Assembly: GCF_017309585.1 (NCBI RefSeq)
Contig: NZ_CP071321.1
Span: 496,001 to 560,000, forward strand
Direction: 5' to 3'
From: Nitrogeniibacter aestuarii
GTDB taxonomy: Bacteria > Pseudomonadota > Gammaproteobacteria > Burkholderiales > Rhodocyclaceae
DNA: 64,000 nt
Made by a program: the position numbers and the translations under genes. Below, piece after piece: positions 49,786 through 59,438 of the stretch. The notes beneath the pieces were generated by a model. That model was not told the origin of the DNA. It saw only the letters and a list, made by a program, of their open reading frames with translations, and made no database searches. Positions within the stretch are counted from its first letter, which is position 1. Each line of letters opens with the position of its first letter.

Positions 49786-51198
49786 TCAGTTGTAGGCCGA
49801 TGGCTGGCGACCGACAAGACCGCCGATGAGCATACCCACCGCGCTGACGCACAGGCCGGCCAGCTGGGGCGGCACGATGGCCTCCGGAGCGACGAACTCG
49901 AGCGAAATCCACGTGACCAGACCGAACACCATGGCCAGCGCGGCGCCCAGATTGTTGGCGCGTTTCCAGTAGAGGCCGGCCGCGAGCGGCACGAAGGCCG
50001 CCGCCAGGGTGACCTTGTAGGCGTCTTCGACCATCTGGTGGATGGAGCTTTCGGTGCTGGTGGCGTACCAGGTGACGGCAATGGTGAAGGCCACCACCGA
50101 GGCGCGGGTCATCCACAGGAAGGCGCGGTCGCTCAGATGCGGCATGAAGCCCTTGAGGATGTTCTCGGAGAAGGTCACCGACGGGGCCAGCAGGGTGCCC
50201 GAGGCGGTACTCATGATCACCGAGAGCAGGGCGCCGAAGAAGATCACCTGGGCCGTGATGGGCAGGTGATTGAGAATGAGCTGCGGCAGGATGAGTTGCG
50301 AGTCCTCTTCCATGTAGCGGGCCACCAGTTCCGGGTCGATCAGGGTGGCGGCATAGGCGAGGAACAGGGGCACGGCCGCGAACAGGAAGTAGGCGACGCC
50401 ACCGAGCACGGTGCCGGTGACCGCCACGTGTTCATTCTTGGCCGAGTTGGCGCGCTGGAACACGTCCTGCTGCGGGATCGAGCCGAAGGCCATGGTGAGC
50501 AGGGTGGCCACCCAGGCGATGATGGCGCCCACGTTGGCCTCGGGCAGCCATTCGAACTTGCCCGCGGCGGCGGCGTGATCGACCACCGTACCGACACCCC
50601 CGGCCAGATCGGCCACCTCCCAGCCAATGAACAGCAGGCCGAGCACGATCACCACCATCTGCACGAAGGTGGTGATGGCCACCGACCACATGCCGCCGAA
50701 CAGGGTGTAGACCATTACCACGCCGGCGCCGATCAGCATGCCGTCGTTTATGGCGATCTGCCCTTGCGAGACCACATTGAACACCAGCCCCAGGGCGGTC
50801 ACCTGCGCCGACACCCAGCCCAGGTAGGAGACCACGATGCACAGGGAGAGAATCATCTCCGTGCTGCGGTTGTAGCGCTTGCGGAAGAAGTCACCCAGGG
50901 TGAGCAGGTTCTGCCGGTAGAGGCGTTTGGCGAAAAACAGGCCGAAGAGGATCAGGCACAGGGAGGCGCCGAGGGGGTCGGAGATGAGCCCCATGAAGCC
51001 TTCTTCAAGGAAGGTGGCCGAGATGCCCAGCACCGTCTCGGCGCCGAACCAGGTGGCGAACACCATGGCCAGCACGATGTAGAAGGGCAGGTGGCGACCG
51101 GCGACGATGTAGTCGCGCGCATTGTGCACCCGCATGGCGGCCATCAGACCGATACCAATGGAAATGGCGAGATAGGCAATGACGAGCCAGAGCAGCAT
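49786..51198 (-). CDS. sodium:solute symporter family protein
   Basis: The 470-residue protein has about twelve or thirteen predicted helices and SSS-family segments: AGRHLPFYIVLAMVFATWFGAETVLG, GGMWSVAITTFVQM and GSIPQQDVFQRANSAKN. It resembles the PutP/PanF group, but the substrate cannot be told from sequence. It precedes ubiU by 97 bp on the same strand and is monocistronic as far as I can see; ubiU carries its own FNR-like site. Confidence 0.9.
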   Translation of the reverse strand: MLLWLVIAYLAISIGIGLMAAMRVHNARDYIVAGRHLPFYIVLAMVFATWFGAETVLGISATFLEEGFMGLISDPLGASLCLILFGLFFAKRLYRQNLLTLGDFFRKRYNRSTEMILSLCIVVSYLGWVSAQVTALGLVFNVVSQGQIAINDGMLIGAGVVMVYTLFGGMWSVAITTFVQMVVIVLGLLFIGWEVADLAGGVGTVVDHAAAAGKFEWLPEANVGAIIAWVATLLTMAFGSIPQQDVFQRANSAKNEHVAVTGTVLGGVAYFLFAAVPLFLAYAATLIDPELVARYMEEDSQLILPQLILNHLPITAQVIFFGALLSVIMSTASGTLLAPSVTFSENILKGFMPHLSDRAFLWMTRASVVAFTIAVTWYATSTESSIHQMVEDAYKVTLAAAFVPLAAGLYWKRANNLGAALAMVFGLVTWISLEFVAPEAIVPPQLAGLCVSAVGMLIGGLVGRQPSAYN

Positions 51199-51331
51199 GG
51201 GCGGCGCTCCCGGAGAGGCGTGGGATGGTTCGGCGGCACGAGGCCGGTTTCAATCCGCGCGATTGTAGAACAGCCGTTTGCCCCTTTGGGCAATTAATCG
51301 TCCGGGATTGGGGTCCGAAGCCCCGGGCGGC

Positions 51332-52864
51332 TCAGCGCAGGAAGAACAGGTGCCAGAGTTCGACGCCGATCACGATCAGCAGAATGACCAGCAAGGCGTT
51401 GAAACGCCGGTGCTGACGCCGGTGAGCACGGGCCAGGCGGGCCATTTCCTTCTGCATCTCGATCTGCTGGTCGCGGGTGTCCAGCGCGTGGTGCACCAGG
51501 CGTGGCAATTGCGGGATCGCCATGGCCCAGCTGGGGGCCTCTTCCTTCACATGGCGCACCAGCGCGCGCCAGCCGATTTGCTCGTTCATCCAGCGCTCGA
51601 GGAAGGGCTTGGCGGTCTTCCACAGGTCCAGCTCGGGGTCGAGCTGACGACCGAGGCCTTCGATGTTGAGCAGGGTCTTTTGCAGCAGCACCAGTTGCGG
51701 CTGCACTTCCATCTCGAAGCGGCGGGCCGTCTGGAACAGGCGCAGCAGGGTCTTGCCGAAGGAGATGTCCTTGAGCGGCTTGTCGAAAATCGGCTCGCAC
51801 ACCGCGCGGATGGCGGATTCGAACTCATCGACCCGCGTATGTGGCGGCACCCAGCCGGCGTCGATGTGCGCCTGGGCGACGCGCTTGTAGTCACGCTGGA
51901 AGAAGGCCAGAAAGTTCTGCGCCAGGTAGTTCTTGTCCACGTCGGTGAGCGTGCCCATGATGCCGAAATCGAGGGCGATGTAGCGGCTGTCGGCCGCCAC
52001 CATGATGTTGCCCGGGTGCATGTCGGCGTGAAAGAAGCCGTCGCGAAACACCTGGGTGAAGAAGATCTCCACGCCCGCCATCGACAGGTCCGACAGGTTC
52101 GTGCCCTGGGCCTTGAGTGCCTCGATGCGCGAAATGGGAATGCCGTGCATGCGCTGCATGACCATCACCGACTTGCCGCAGTAGTCCCAATGCACTTCAG
52201 GGACGATGAGCAGGTTCGAATCCTTGAAGTTGCGGCGCAGCTGCGAGCAGTTGGCGGCCTCGCGCATCAGATCCAGCTCGTCGCGCAGGTGCTTGGCGAA
52301 TTCGCCCACCACCTCGCGGGGCTTGAGGCGCCGGCTGGCGGGCCAGAGTTTTTCCAGCGCGGTGGCGGCCACGTCGAGCAAAGCCAGATCGTGGGCGATG
52401 ACGCGCTCGATGCCGGGGCGCAGGATCTTGACGGCCACTTCGGTGCCGTCGTGCAGTTCGGCGAAATGGACCTGGGCCACCGAGGCCGAGGCCACCGGCT
52501 CGCGGGTGAAACCGGCGAAGACCTCATCGACCGGCTTGCCGTAATAGTCCTCCAGCACCTTGATCGCCTGATCGATGGGAAAGGGCGGTACCCGGTCCTG
52601 CAGCAGCGCCAGTTCGTCGGCGATGTCCGGCGGCAACAGATCGCGCCGGGTGGAGAGCATCTGCCCGAACTTCACGAAGATCGGGCCGAGCGATTCGAGG
52701 GCCTTGCGCAGGCGCACGGCGCGCGGGTCGGCGAAGCGTCGCCAGAAGAACAGCAAGCCCCACACACGCACCAGGGTACCGCTCGGGTCGGCGGCGAGAA
52801 TCATCCGGTCGAGGCCGAAACGCAGGCTCACGGAGACGATTTTGACCAGTCGGAACAGTCGCAC
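51332..52864 (-). CDS. ubiB: ubiquinone biosynthesis regulatory protein kinase UbiB
   Basis: UbiB is an atypical membrane-anchored kinase/ATPase supporting ubiquinone synthesis. Family motifs are KFGQMLSTRRDLLPPDIADELALLQD (the KxGQ motif), the ATP loop EPVASASVAQVHFAEL, AVKILRPG and the catalytic DMHPGN and DFGIMG. A C-terminal hydrophobic helix (FNALLVILLIVIGVELWHLFF) anchors it. No good ATG fits the family start VRLFRLVKIV, so a GTG at 52864 (or 52870) is proposed; an ATG further upstream gives a poor extension. The 263 bp between here and the caspase gene show no gene. Confidence 0.92.
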   Translation of the reverse strand: MRLFRLVKIVSVSLRFGLDRMILAADPSGTLVRVWGLLFFWRRFADPRAVRLRKALESLGPIFVKFGQMLSTRRDLLPPDIADELALLQDRVPPFPIDQAIKVLEDYYGKPVDEVFAGFTREPVASASVAQVHFAELHDGTEVAVKILRPGIERVIAHDLALLDVAATALEKLWPASRRLKPREVVGEFAKHLRDELDLMREAANCSQLRRNFKDSNLLIVPEVHWDYCGKSVMVMQRMHGIPISRIEALKAQGTNLSDLSMAGVEIFFTQVFRDGFFHADMHPGNIMVAADSRYIALDFGIMGTLTDVDKNYLAQNFLAFFQRDYKRVAQAHIDAGWVPPHTRVDEFESAIRAVCEPIFDKPLKDISFGKTLLRLFQTARRFEMEVQPQLVLLQKTLLNIEGLGRQLDPELDLWKTAKPFLERWMNEQIGWRALVRHVKEEAPSWAMAIPQLPRLVHHALDTRDQQIEMQKEMARLARAHRRQHRRFNALLVILLIVIGVELWHLFFLR

Positions 52865-53127
52865 GGGCACGGGTCTGGGGTTGGGAAAACGGCATTTTGC
52901 CTGTAAACGCCACAAGAGGGGTGTTGGCGTGGCACGGGGCGGCCGGGCGCGTGAGTGATGCATTCCACTGACGCGAAAGGGCGCATGGCGCGAGCATCTG
53001 TGCGGCCGCGTGTCGGCTTGCTGAGGGTCACGGGCATTTAACCTCGGGCGCCGACATGCTTTAATCAGACGAAAGACGCCGTCATCCGGGCCCGAGTCCG
53101 CCTCGACGCGCATCATGGAGGAGACCC

Positions 53128-53922
53128 GTGAGCAAGTCAGCCCTGTGTATTGGCATCAATGATTACCCCGGTACCGAAAGCGATCTTGCCGGATGCGTGA
53201 ATGACGCCAACGACTGGTCGAGCCTGTTGGGCCAGCGCGGCTATCTGGTGCGCCAGATGCTCGACGGCGAGGCGACCAAGGCGGCCATGGTGCAGGCGAT
53301 CGGTGATCTGATCGGTGCGGCGCGCAACGGCGACTCGGTGGTCATCACCTATTCAGGTCATGGCACCTGGGTGCCCGATACCTCCGGCGACGAGTCCGAC
53401 GGGCGCGATGAAGGCCTGTGTCCGCACGACATCAGCGACGGCAACGTGCTGCTCGATGACGAACTGACCGAGATCTTCCGCCTGCGCGAGGCCGGGGTGC
53501 GGGTGCTGCTCATTGCCGACAGTTGCCACTCGGGCTCGGTCACCCGGGGTAACGATGCCGACCTCGATCCGGGCATGCCACGGGCGCGCTTCCTGCCGCC
53601 CAGCGTGTGGGCGGACGACACCCAGCTGGCGCCGGCCGCGCTGTCGCGCAGCGGCGGCTTCGGCAGTTTCTCCCGCCTTGGCGGCGATCTGCTCATGGCG
53701 GGGTGTCGCGATGCCGAGTTCAGCTGGGATACCCGCTTCGGCGGGCGGCCCAACGGCGCATTCACCTACTACGCCCTCAAGACACTGCAGCAGCTCGGGC
53801 CGGATGCTTCCTACCAGGACTGGTTCCGGGCCATCGGCAACCATCTGCCGACAACACGGCTGCCACAGACGCCGCAGATACTTGGCTCGCGTTCGGCACG
53901 TCACTTTCCCATCTTCGAATAG
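53128..53922 (+). CDS. caspase-family (C14-like) cysteine peptidase
   Basis: The 264-residue protein is almost only a caspase/metacaspase domain. The catalytic pair is His78 (VVITYSGHGT) and Cys133 (LLIADSCHSGS). The N-terminus SALCIGINDYPG and AGCVNDANDW are also typical of metacaspase p20. A GFGSFSRLGGDLLMAGC stretch follows, similar to the p10 region. It has no prodomain or membrane segment. The GTG start is supported by GGAGGAG 5 bases upstream. The next gene follows after 49 bp and contains a second caspase-fold domain. Bacterial metacaspases function in proteolytic signalling or abortive defence, but no partner is proven here. Confidence 0.88.
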   Translation: MSKSALCIGINDYPGTESDLAGCVNDANDWSSLLGQRGYLVRQMLDGEATKAAMVQAIGDLIGAARNGDSVVITYSGHGTWVPDTSGDESDGRDEGLCPHDISDGNVLLDDELTEIFRLREAGVRVLLIADSCHSGSVTRGNDADLDPGMPRARFLPPSVWADDTQLAPAALSRSGGFGSFSRLGGDLLMAGCRDAEFSWDTRFGGRPNGAFTYYALKTLQQLGPDASYQDWFRAIGNHLPTTRLPQTPQILGSRSARHFPIFE

Positions 53923-53971
53923 AACTCCATGGGTTCGAGCGCACGCCTGAACCCCGATAAGGATGTCGAGC

Positions 53972-56900
53972 ATGTCTGACGATCACACCTACCTGCTGGC
54001 CGGACACGAGTCGGTCGCCGAGAAGCCCCGGACCGACGAGATCAGGATCACCGAGGCGCGCAAGATCATGCCCGGCGCGTCCCGCGGTAACGAGGCGCCA
54101 GCCGAACTGGATGGCGATGCCGTCGTCCGGGTGGAGCTTGAGAACGGCTTCGTCCTCTGGAGCCGGGCGGACGATCTGCTGCGCGAGCGTGGGCGCAAGG
54201 TCGGTCAGCGCGACGGCAAGACCACCTGGCAGATCGACTTCGCCCCACGACCGGGCGAGCCGGATCGCGGCTCGCAGCGCGGCTGGCTCGGCCTCGGGGT
54301 GCGCCTGCTTGAGGCCTTTGGCGTCGATCTCACCGGAAAAGCCGCCGCCACGCTGGCCAAGAAGCTCGAAGACAGACAGCTGGGCTCGACGCCGCCCGCG
54401 CTCTACCGGTGTGACCTGACCCCGAACGAAAAGGGGGTGCCCGGGCTCAACAAGCCGGGCCAGATCGACCCGGCGGCCGGACCGATGCTGGTCTTCCTGC
54501 ACGGCACGGCTTCGAGCACGGAAGGCAGTTTCGGTGCCCTGTGGCGTAGCGACAACAATGCCGCGGCGGCCCTGCGCGGACGCTTCGAGTCGCGCTACGG
54601 CGACCGGGTGTTCGCGCTCCAGCACCGCACCATGACCGAGAGCCCGATCCAGAATGCGCTGGCGCTCGCCAAGGCCTTGCCCATGGGGGCCGAGGTGCAT
54701 CTGGTCAGCCACTCGCGCGGCGGGCTGGTGGGGGAGTTGATGTGCCTGGGCATGCGCGACCCGCAAAGCGACCCGATCCGCGCGGCGCTGATCGACACCC
54801 TGTTTGCCGCCGACATGACCGTGGGCGAGCAACTGGGTCTGGGCGCCCTGCAAGGCAAGGAAGCCAAGGCCCGCGACAAGGCGTATGAAGAAGATCGCGC
54901 CGCGCTGCTCGAACTGGTGGCCGAACTCGACACCAAGAAACTGCGCATCACGCGCTTCGTGCGCGTGGCCTGCCCGGCGCGTGGCACCACGCTGGCCTCC
55001 GGGCGGCTCGATCGCTGGCTGTCGGTGCTCGACTTCGTTTCCGGTAAAGGCGTCTTCGGCGAGGCCTTGGATTTCCTGCTCGCGGTGGTCAAGGAGCGCA
55101 CGGACCCCCGCAGCCTGCCGGGCCTCGAAGCCATGATGCCGGGTTCGGCGCTGACGCGTTTGCTGCAACACCCGGATCTGATCACCGCCGCCGACCTCTC
55201 GGTCATTGCCGGGGATGTGGAAGGCGACACCCTGTGGAGCCAGATCAAGCTGCTGGCGGTGGACTGGTTCTATGGCGACGACCACGATCTGGTGGTCAAT
55301 ACCGGCTCCATGCTCGGCGGCATGCGTCGCATGAAAGGCGGCGCGCGCTATCTGCGCGACGAGGGTGGCCAGGTCAATCACTTCCGCTATTTCACCAATG
55401 AAAAATCGGTGCGCTGGCTCACCAACGGGCTCATGCGTGCCGATGATTCCGGCGGCGGTTTCCTGCCCATCGAAGAGGGCGAGGTCAAGACGCCGCGCTG
55501 GCGCGAGGCGCTGGCCCGCAGCCGCAGTGGCGGCGCCCCCAGGCCGCTGGCGGTGATTCTGCCGGGGACCATGGGCAGTGTGCTGCAGCAGCATGGCGAG
55601 ACGGTGTGGATCCATTACTGGCGATTGTTGCGGGGGCAGCTTGGCCGCATCGGCATGGGCGAGCGCGACGTGGAGCCGGTGGATCTGGTGGGCGATTTCT
55701 ACGGCCCCCTCATCGAGTTCATGGCCCGCAGTCACCGGGTGGAGATCTTTCCCTACGACTGGCGCAACTCGGTGCGTGACGCGGCCGAGCGACTGGCCGA
55801 ATCACTTGAGCGCTGGGTCCCCGAGGCCGAGCGCACCGGCCAGCCGGTGCATCTGATTGCCCATTCCATGGGTGGTCTGGTGGTGCGCTCGATGATTGCC
55901 GACGGCGGTCGGGGGGCTGCCATCTGGCAGCGCATCCTGGCCTTGCCCAACAGTCGCTTCGCCATGCTGGGGACCCCCAATCGCGGTTCATATGAAGCGG
56001 TGCGCTGGCTCACCGGTGGCAACCCCACCCAGCAGAAGCTGGCGCTGCTCGATTTCACCCGCAGCACCAACGACATCATCGGCCTCGTGGGCCGCTTCCC
56101 CGGGTTGATCGAACTGCTGCCCTTCGCCCCGGAAGACCCCGATTTCACCGAGCCCAGCCTGTGGAAGGCGCTCAAGGCGGAGATCGACGCCAGCTGGCCC
56201 ACCTCGACGGCCACCACGCTGCGCAGCGTGCGCCCGACCTGGCAACGCCTGCTGGCGGCCCCCGGCGACCCGGATCACATGGTCTACCTGGCCGGTACAC
56301 AGCCGGCCACGGTGATGGACTACCGGGTCGAAACGCCGGATGACGGCGCCTGGCCGGCCCGCAAACGACTGGCCTTCGACGCCACGGCCGAGGGTGACGG
56401 CACGGTGACCTGGGCGTCCGGACGCTTGCCCGGCGTGCCCACCTATTACATCGAGGACACGGCGCATGACGCGCTGTGTACGCAAACGCGCGCCTTCCCG
56501 GGGCTGCTTGACCTGCTCATGACCGGCGCGACCGAGCGCCTGCCGGCCTCGCCGCCGCGTGCCCGGGCCGGTCTGCCCGAGCGCTTCCCCATGCCGGAGC
56601 GGCCGTTCACCGACGATCTGCCCGACGAGAGCGCCGTGCGCGGCTTCGGCTTCGGCGGCGGGCTGCCGCCCTCCTTCGAGGAGGATGCCGTGGTGGCGCC
56701 GCGCATCCGCGTGAGCGTGCGCCACGGGGATCTGGCTTACGCCCGCCACCCGGTGGTGGTGGGGCACTACGAGGGCGACGCCATCGTCAGTGCCGAGGCG
56801 GCGCTGGACTACCGCCTCAACGGTGCCCTGTCGCGACGCATGCGTCTGGGGATGTACCCGACCACGCCCGGCACGCACGCGCTGTTTTTCAATGACGCGG

Positions 56901-59428
56901 TGGACATCAAGCCGGAAGGCGCGGTGGTGGTCGGCCTCGGTCAGGTGGGCGATCTGAGCCCCGGCGGCCTCGAAGTCAGTGTGCGTTCGGCCCTGCTCGA
57001 TTTCGCCTTGCAGGTGGCCCAGTGGCCGGACGATGCGCGCTTCGGCCCGGCCTCGGCGCCGCGCTCGGCCGCGGTCAGCTGTCTGCTGGTGGGCACGGGG
57101 GCCGGCGGCATGCCGGTCTCGGCCTCGGTGGATGCCATCTTGCGGGCCGCGGTTGCGGCGGCGGACAAGCTCACCGAACAGGGGCTGGAGAACCGGGTGG
57201 TGATCGACGCCATCGAGTTCATCGAGGTGTTCGAAGACATCGCCATCAGCGCCACCGAGGCGCTGGGCAACTCCCTGCGCGATGGCGATCTGGCCGCGCG
57301 CATCGACTGGCCGGATCGCAACATCCAGATGGGTGAAGGGCGCCGCCGGCGGGTGCGTCGGGATGAGCAGCCAGACTGGTGGCATCGCCTCGAGATCGCC
57401 GAAGAGGAAGGCCGCCGCGCGCTGCGCTTCATCTTCGCCACCGACCGGGCGCGTGCCGAGGAGACCCTGGCCGCGGGCCAGCTGGAACTGGCGGATGCCT
57501 TCATTCGCCAGGCCGCTCGCTCACCGGCAGCCAACAGCGAAGTGGCCAAGACGCTGTTTGAAATGCTGTTGCCGAACACGCTCAAACTGATGGCGCCGGA
57601 TCAGTCGAACATGGTGCTCATGCTCGATCAGCAGTCCGCCTGCTATCCGTGGGAGCTGCTCGAAAATCGCTGGGGCGCGTGCAACCGGCCACCCGCGGTG
57701 GCGGCGGGGCTGGTGCGACAGCTCAAATCGAAGGAATTCCGTGCCCAGCCGCTGCACAGCCAGAGTGCCAAGGCCCTGGTGGTCGGCAATCCGGATCTGG
57801 CGGGCTGGGCCACCTTCCCCGATCTGCCGGGGGCTCGGCGTGAGGCTGAAGAGGTGGCTGCCATGCTGCGCGGTGGCGGTTTCGATGTGCGCGAAAGCGT
57901 GGATGAAACCGCAGACGCCATCGTGGCCGGCCTGCATCGTGATGCCTGGCGCATCCTTCATCTGGCGGGTCACGGCGAGCATGAATTCGAGATCGGCACC
58001 GGGGCTGATGGCAAGCCGCGCAAGGTCTCCGGCATGGTCATCGGCAAGAACGCTTTCCTGACGCCGGGGGATGTGGAGCAGATGCGCTGGGTGCCCGAAG
58101 TGGTATTCATCAATTGCTGTCACCTGGGCAAGGTCGGCGGTGAGCCGGCCGTGCCCTTCACCGCGCTGGCGGCCAATCTGGCCGTGCAGTTCGTGCGTAT
58201 GGGCGTCAAGGCCGTGGTGGCGGCAGGCTGGGCGGTCGATGACGCCGCGGCCACCGCTTTTGCGGGCAGTTTCTATCGTCACCTGCTCGCGGGCCAGAGT
58301 TTTGGCGAAGCGGTGCGCGCGGCGCGCGAGGTGGTTTGGTCCAACTATCCCGGCGTCAATACCTGGGGCGCCTACCAGTGCTACGGCGATCCGAGTTACC
58401 GCCTGCGCGGCGACGGATCGGCGCGGACGCATCGGGCCCCGCAACCCTTCTTCGCACCGGTGGAACTGGTGGTGGCGCTGGGCAACCACACCGAGTGGGT
58501 GCGCATGCAGATCCAGCGCGAGGGCGAAGAGCCGGAGCGGCTTGCCCGCATGCGGGCCGACATCGGCCAGATTCTGGCGCGGGTACCCGAAGACGTGCGC
58601 GACAGCTGGCTGGCGCGGGCGGATGTGGCCGCCGCACTGGGCTTTGCCTGGGGTGAGACCGGGGCCTACGCCGAGGCCATCGAATGGCTGGAGAAGGCCA
58701 TGGTGCTCGACGCGGGCGACTGCCCCGTGCGGGCCGTCGAACAATGTGCCAATTTCAAGGTGCGGCTGGCCGGGCAGGAATGGGCCGGGCTGTGGCAGAC
58801 GGGGGGTGTGGACGAGGATGTGCGCGAATCGCTGATCGAGCGCATCGAGGCGGCCATCATGGAGCTTGACCTCATCTGCCAGCGTGCCCCCACGGCCGAG
58901 CGCTACAAGTTGCTGGGCAGTGCCTGCAAGCGTCTGGCGTGGATGCACACCCACAAGCGGCCGCGGAACGAGGCGCTGATCAACATGGCCAACTACTACC
59001 GGCTGGCCTCGGAGGCGGAGCTGAAATCGGGGCAGCCGCCCAAGGCCTATGCCTTCAGCAATCGCGCCCTGGCCGAGGTGCTGGCGGCCATGCTCAACAA
59101 GGCCGACATGCCCGGAGACGACTGGCTGGCCGAATGCGAGGCCATGATCGCGCGCACGCAGGAGCGCAACGAGCGCAACCCCAACCTGTGGGACGCTCTG
59201 GGCGAACCGGACTGCATGCTCGTGCGCATGCTGGCGCGGCCCACGCGGCGGGGCGTGCGCGACGATGCCGACCATATCGCGCGCAGCTACCAGCGAGTCC
59301 TCATGCGCGGTGCGAGCCCGCGGGAGCGGGCATCGGTGGTTGAGCATGTGGAATTCGTGGTGGCCCTGTGCGCGGGCGAGGGCAAGGCCCTGCGCGAGGC
59401 GCTGGCAGTCATTCGCAGCGCCCTGTGA
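53972..59428 (+). CDS. giant protein with two alpha/beta-hydrolase domains, a CHAT protease domain and a helical repeat tail
   Basis: This is an 1818-residue multidomain protein. Residues about 150-420 are a first alpha/beta hydrolase (MLVFLHGTASSTE, nucleophile Ser248 in VSHSRGG). Residues about 525-860 are a second, LCAT-like hydrolase (AVILPGTMGSVL, PYDWRNS, Ser632 in IAHSMGG). About 860-1260 is a region I do not recognise (VVVGHYEGDAIVSAE, VVVGLGQVGDL). Residues about 1260-1490 are a CHAT caspase-like domain with His1334 (HLAGHGE) and Cys1382/1383 (VFINCCHLG). The last 300 residues are helical, TPR-like (YAEAIEWLEKAMVLDAGD). No signal peptide is seen. The ATG at 53972 has a better-spaced AAGGA than that at 53963. 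It ends 10 bp before the M15 gene. Confidence 0.85.
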   Translation: MSDDHTYLLAGHESVAEKPRTDEIRITEARKIMPGASRGNEAPAELDGDAVVRVELENGFVLWSRADDLLRERGRKVGQRDGKTTWQIDFAPRPGEPDRGSQRGWLGLGVRLLEAFGVDLTGKAAATLAKKLEDRQLGSTPPALYRCDLTPNEKGVPGLNKPGQIDPAAGPMLVFLHGTASSTEGSFGALWRSDNNAAAALRGRFESRYGDRVFALQHRTMTESPIQNALALAKALPMGAEVHLVSHSRGGLVGELMCLGMRDPQSDPIRAALIDTLFAADMTVGEQLGLGALQGKEAKARDKAYEEDRAALLELVAELDTKKLRITRFVRVACPARGTTLASGRLDRWLSVLDFVSGKGVFGEALDFLLAVVKERTDPRSLPGLEAMMPGSALTRLLQHPDLITAADLSVIAGDVEGDTLWSQIKLLAVDWFYGDDHDLVVNTGSMLGGMRRMKGGARYLRDEGGQVNHFRYFTNEKSVRWLTNGLMRADDSGGGFLPIEEGEVKTPRWREALARSRSGGAPRPLAVILPGTMGSVLQQHGETVWIHYWRLLRGQLGRIGMGERDVEPVDLVGDFYGPLIEFMARSHRVEIFPYDWRNSVRDAAERLAESLERWVPEAERTGQPVHLIAHSMGGLVVRSMIADGGRGAAIWQRILALPNSRFAMLGTPNRGSYEAVRWLTGGNPTQQKLALLDFTRSTNDIIGLVGRFPGLIELLPFAPEDPDFTEPSLWKALKAEIDASWPTSTATTLRSVRPTWQRLLAAPGDPDHMVYLAGTQPATVMDYRVETPDDGAWPARKRLAFDATAEGDGTVTWASGRLPGVPTYYIEDTAHDALCTQTRAFPGLLDLLMTGATERLPASPPRARAGLPERFPMPERPFTDDLPDESAVRGFGFGGGLPPSFEEDAVVAPRIRVSVRHGDLAYARHPVVVGHYEGDAIVSAEAALDYRLNGALSRRMRLGMYPTTPGTHALFFNDAVDIKPEGAVVVGLGQVGDLSPGGLEVSVRSALLDFALQVAQWPDDARFGPASAPRSAAVSCLLVGTGAGGMPVSASVDAILRAAVAAADKLTEQGLENRVVIDAIEFIEVFEDIAISATEALGNSLRDGDLAARIDWPDRNIQMGEGRRRRVRRDEQPDWWHRLEIAEEEGRRALRFIFATDRARAEETLAAGQLELADAFIRQAARSPAANSEVAKTLFEMLLPNTLKLMAPDQSNMVLMLDQQSACYPWELLENRWGACNRPPAVAAGLVRQLKSKEFRAQPLHSQSAKALVVGNPDLAGWATFPDLPGARREAEEVAAMLRGGGFDVRESVDETADAIVAGLHRDAWRILHLAGHGEHEFEIGTGADGKPRKVSGMVIGKNAFLTPGDVEQMRWVPEVVFINCCHLGKVGGEPAVPFTALAANLAVQFVRMGVKAVVAAGWAVDDAAATAFAGSFYRHLLAGQSFGEAVRAAREVVWSNYPGVNTWGAYQCYGDPSYRLRGDGSARTHRAPQPFFAPVELVVALGNHTEWVRMQIQREGEEPERLARMRADIGQILARVPEDVRDSWLARADVAAALGFAWGETGAYAEAIEWLEKAMVLDAGDCPVRAVEQCANFKVRLAGQEWAGLWQTGGVDEDVRESLIERIEAAIMELDLICQRAPTAERYKLLGSACKRLAWMHTHKRPRNEALINMANYYRLASEAELKSGQPPKAYAFSNRALAEVLAAMLNKADMPGDDWLAECEAMIARTQERNERNPNLWDALGEPDCMLVRMLARPTRRGVRDDADHIARSYQRVLMRGASPRERASVVEHVEFVVALCAGEGKALREALAVIRSAL

Positions 59429-59438
59429 GGAGACGGCG

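Noticed and set aside
53777..55735. 652-codon minus-strand frame opposite the CHAT protein
   Set aside because: Antisense of a gene with intact catalytic motifs. Low-complexity His/Arg/Gln-rich translation without domains.
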